Shown here: positions 61,295-64,000 of the stretch, piece by piece
Layout: each line of letters opens with the position of its first letter
Numbering within the stretch: position 1 is the first letter of the stretch
Assembly: GCA_013397795.1 (NCBI GenBank)
Contig: VZTJ01002478.1
Span: 435,296-499,295 of the forward strand
Length of the DNA stretch: 64,000 bases
Direction of reading: 5' to 3'
Source: Orthonyx spaldingii
Lineage: Eukaryota; Chordata; Aves; Passeriformes; Orthonychidae
Position numbers and translations under genes: made by a program
The notes under the pieces: generated by a model
The model's input: the letters and a program-made list of their open reading frames with translations, nothing else
The model's database searches: none
Told to the model about the DNA's origin: nothing

Positions 61295-62289
61295 CAAATT
61301 CTCTACTTTTTACGCATCAACTATTGAAACGAAAGCAAAAGACAGAAAATTAAAGGAGAAATCACTTTGAGATGTATTACAGCCTGTGTCCTCAGTGGAG
61401 ATTCTTCTTCTTTTTTTACAGACAACTGTAAACAGGCAGGATTTGTTATCTGTGCTCATTTTAATTAGGCTTCCCCATACGTGCAGGGATGCTCTTTTCT
61501 GGAGAAATTCCTATCCAAATTTCTTTGACTACTCAGTTTAAATCCACGCTACTTTTTCAGTCCAGAGAGTAATTTTATACCAGTTTGTTGTGGTTAGTGA
61601 GTCAACATTTACAGTTTTCATTTTCTTTGCATGGTGTTTCATACAACAGTTACACATTTTCATACCTGTGTGCACTATATAGTGTTGCTTATTCTATGAC
61701 TTTCAGGAGCTGGTGCAGTCATTGTTTCTCTGTGTATTAAAGAACAAAGATTATACTGAAGAAATGAAGATTGGTTCTTTAGCCACATTCACTGTCAGAG
61801 CCAGCATAGCAGTGAGAATAAGCTTGTATTGGTCATTGGGGGTATAGTGTTAGTGCTTTTTGCCCTTCTTCAGGAATACACACACTTTGGCCTATTCAGA
61901 GTAAAGCCTCAGAGTGGTGGCAGTGCTGTTCATCTCCAGCACAGACGTGGCCGATTCACTTCCTCATCTTTCTTCTTTCTGATTTCTAGTATAGTTGTGA
62001 GACTACTTCTAATGATTTCTAATGCTGGCGAAATTTTTTGTTTTAGATTTCCGTTTTATAGGTCATCCATGACCATAACCATGCAAGTGTAAGGTTAGAA
62101 GAGGAAAAGGACATGCATGAAGTTAGTGTAAATTATGCCGTGCACAACATGAGTCTACCTTTTTAGTAAACAAATCCACACTCTGAAATTCTTTGTATAC
62201 ATTTTTTCAAGGGGGTAATGAAACTAATGAAATTTTAAGCCAAAGAAACAGCATCTCTGGTTAAAATGTTATGACATAATTAAATTGTC
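61295..62289. other. Non-coding stretch, nothing recognised
   Basis: The plus frame 61829-62092 (87 codons) starts with a hydrophobic run but has no recognisable similarity. No splice-framed exon is clear. Confidence 0.45.
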
Positions 62290-62520
62290 ACACATTGCCA
62301 GATGATGTCGTGGAGGCCAGAACCATAGATGACTTTAAAAAGGGATTAGTCTAATTTCTATCTTGGGAGTTTATGTGCTGGGGATTGGCAGAAACTTGAA
62401 AGGTGTACTAGGGAAGAATGACTGTATAAATACTTCTATATGCATCAATTAATAGTCACTGCCAGATATAGAAATCTGGATAAACTGAGTCTCATCTCAG
62501 AGTTTTCTGTGTTTGTGTGA
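62290..62520 (+). mobile_element. Ancient L3-like CR1 3' end, plus strand
   Basis: 'acacattgccagatgatgtc', 'gtggaggccagaaccataga' and 'tgactttaaaaagggattag' closely follow the old L3-like CR1 ORF2 end and 3' UTR ('ctgccagaggatgtggtgga', 'ggctttaaaaagggattaga'). A weaker 'cactgccagatatagaaatc' follows near 62458. It belongs to the same old layer as 18194-19310, but lies in the opposite orientation. Confidence 0.75.
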
Positions 62521-63737
62521 GAAATATGTGTTAAAAATGGAATTAAAACTTGGGTTGTACCGTATGAAAAAGATTTTCAGATGACACTGTGATAGCTGAC
62601 ACAGCAACATAGACCCAGAAGTGGAGATGAAACGTCTAGAAAGGCAAAGCCCTACCATTTAGATAGTAAAGAAGAAAAATTTCATTTCTTAAGTATTCAT
62701 TACAGTAATGTTAATGTTATAATGGTAAAGTGTTAAAAAAACATTGTTAGTCATGGCACAGCCTGCAGCTGAAAATTAGATTCTGTCGTATCTAAAGATG
62801 AAAATTGAAAAACTGTCCAGTAGCTACAGATGTTATACAGATATTGTCCCAATATTAAAGAACAGCAAAAACATGCAAATTTTCATGATACATCAATTAG
62901 TACTAAAATGCTGGATATCTGTCTCATTTGGAATAGAAGACTTAGACAAACTAAATATGTCTCTTGGGGTTTTTAGAGATGAAGATACAAAGGCATAAAG
63001 GTTAAGACCGAGAAGTAATCAGATCAAAACTTAGAAAACCTTTTGTGTTCACTGGGGGCATTGCATTTCACATTAAATATCCAGACTGCAGATAAAAACT
63101 ACTTAATGCAAAACATATTTGACTTTTAGCGTCTTCATTGAAAATAGAAATAGAAAAGACATTACTATTTTGCCCACAAAGCTAGGTTTTGACTGTTTTC
63201 CATATCTTAAAAAAAGGATGAGAACCTTAGCTACAGATTTCTGGGCACACAGTGGTTTTCTCTGTTAATTTCATAAGCTAGCAATAACCACATTCACACA
63301 TTTTTCAGCAATAGGAATCTGCTTCTGATTTTTGAAATTTTAAGGTGTTTAGAAGGGTTGCTGTAGTTTTTGTGTGCTTTACTGGTTCTGCAAAGTATGT
63401 TAATAGGAATAATTTCAAATGTTCAGAATAGTTGCTATTTGAAAATTGTCAGAAATAAAGGTTACAATAGGACTTTTTTTCACCTTAACTTTCTGACTCT
63501 CTTTAACCTTACTCTCTGTTAAACTAAGAAATATAATGATCTATTAAACAATTAGCAAATGGAATGTAAATGTAATAGGATTATGGTCAATATTTCAAAG
63601 ACACATGCCTAAACTTTCAGTCTGAGGAATGTCAATGTGGCAGAATCATCAATGTGTTTTTTAAAACAAACAGCTTCATTTTGAACCAGAGCAAAATATC
63701 AGATCCAAACAGTATGAAATTTTCTCCTGACAGTGAC
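62521..63737. other. AT-rich stretch, nothing recognised
   Basis: No gene, RNA or repeat recognised. The plus frame 62798-62998 is unrecognised. Confidence 0.45.
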
Positions 63738-64000
63738 ATAGAATCATAGAATCGTTTACGTTGAAAAAAACCTGTAATATCATCAAGTCCAAAATTAACC
63801 CAGCACAGCCATCTTCACCATTAAACCAGATTTCCAAGTCTACAGTTTTTTGAACACTTGCAGGAATGGTGATTCTATCGCTTCCCTGGACATCCTGTTT
63901 CAATGCTTAACAACTCTGTCAGTGAAGAAACTTTCCCTTATATCTCCTCTAATCCTCCCCTGATGAAGATTGAGACCATTTCTTCTCATCCTGTCACTTT
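63738..64000 (-). mobile_element. CR1 LINE, minus strand, runs off the window
   Basis: Starts with the reversed octamer tail 'atagaatcatagaatcg', then 'aatatcatcaagtccaaaat', 'cagcacagccatcttcacca', 'tttttgaacacttgcaggaa', 'tgtttcaatgcttaacaact' and 'tctcatcctgtcacttt' at the window edge. The 5' part lies beyond 64000. Moderately diverged. Confidence 0.95.

Noticed and set aside
1..64000. CRISPR arrays, operons, tRNA or rRNA genes
   Set aside because: No regularly spaced repeats with unique spacers, no cloverleaf-like tRNA with intact boxes, and no rRNA motifs were seen; the repeat content is that of an avian nuclear genome.

Overview
The window looks like AT-rich, non-coding bird DNA: an intergenic 'desert', or a long intron, of an avian (sauropsid) nuclear genome. 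The main evidence is the repeat content. At least thirteen fragments of CR1 LINEs (the dominant bird retrotransposon) can be read on both strands. All look 5'-truncated, and several still end in the CR1 3' tail made of 'ATTCTATGATTCT'-like octamers (read as 'agaatcatagaat' on the other strand). There are no bacterial-style gene arrays, no rRNA, and no tRNA genes or CRISPR that I can see. No open reading frame is a recognisable host gene; the few with recognisable protein similarity are decayed CR1 ORF2 (reverse transcriptase protein) C-termini.

Layout. 1-12 kb: AT-rich sequence with one short plus-strand CR1 tail (1.5 kb), a larger minus-strand CR1 with an ORF2 remnant (5.1-5.8 kb) and low-complexity tracts. 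12-14 kb: an old tRNA-like/palindromic repeat and a MIR-like SINE relic. 16.6 kb: a 40-nt stretch framed by very good splice signals. 18.2-19.3 kb: a long, very old L3-like CR1. 25.1-25.3 kb: a fresh 67-bp tandem array. 26.7, 31.8, 33.3, 35.8, 46.5, 47.5, 59.1, 61.0, 62.3 and 63.7 kb: further CR1 copies of different ages. 30.5 kb: an assembly gap of eight Ns inside a G-rich tract. 32.8-33.1 kb: a GC-rich patch next to an 18-nt poly(T). 54.5 kb: a possible first coding exon (good Kozak context, hydrophobic leader, consensus splice donor). 56.87-57.32 kb: a complete 443-bp solo LTR of an endogenous retrovirus, on the minus strand, with a perfect 6-bp target-site duplication.

How it works together: little here needs to be functional. 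The best host-gene candidates are the two splice-framed segments at 16,608 and 54,540, both on the plus strand, so the window could lie inside a large plus-strand gene; that is inference. The repeats record successive layers of activity: L3-like CR1 and MIR/tRNA-like relics first, then bird-lineage CR1s, then a young class II-like LTR. I found no convincing undescribed biological system. The most unusual items are the young CpG-rich LTR, the two exon candidates, the near-identical 67-bp triplication, the composite CR1 at 35.7-36.1 kb and the GC-rich patch at 32.9 kb.
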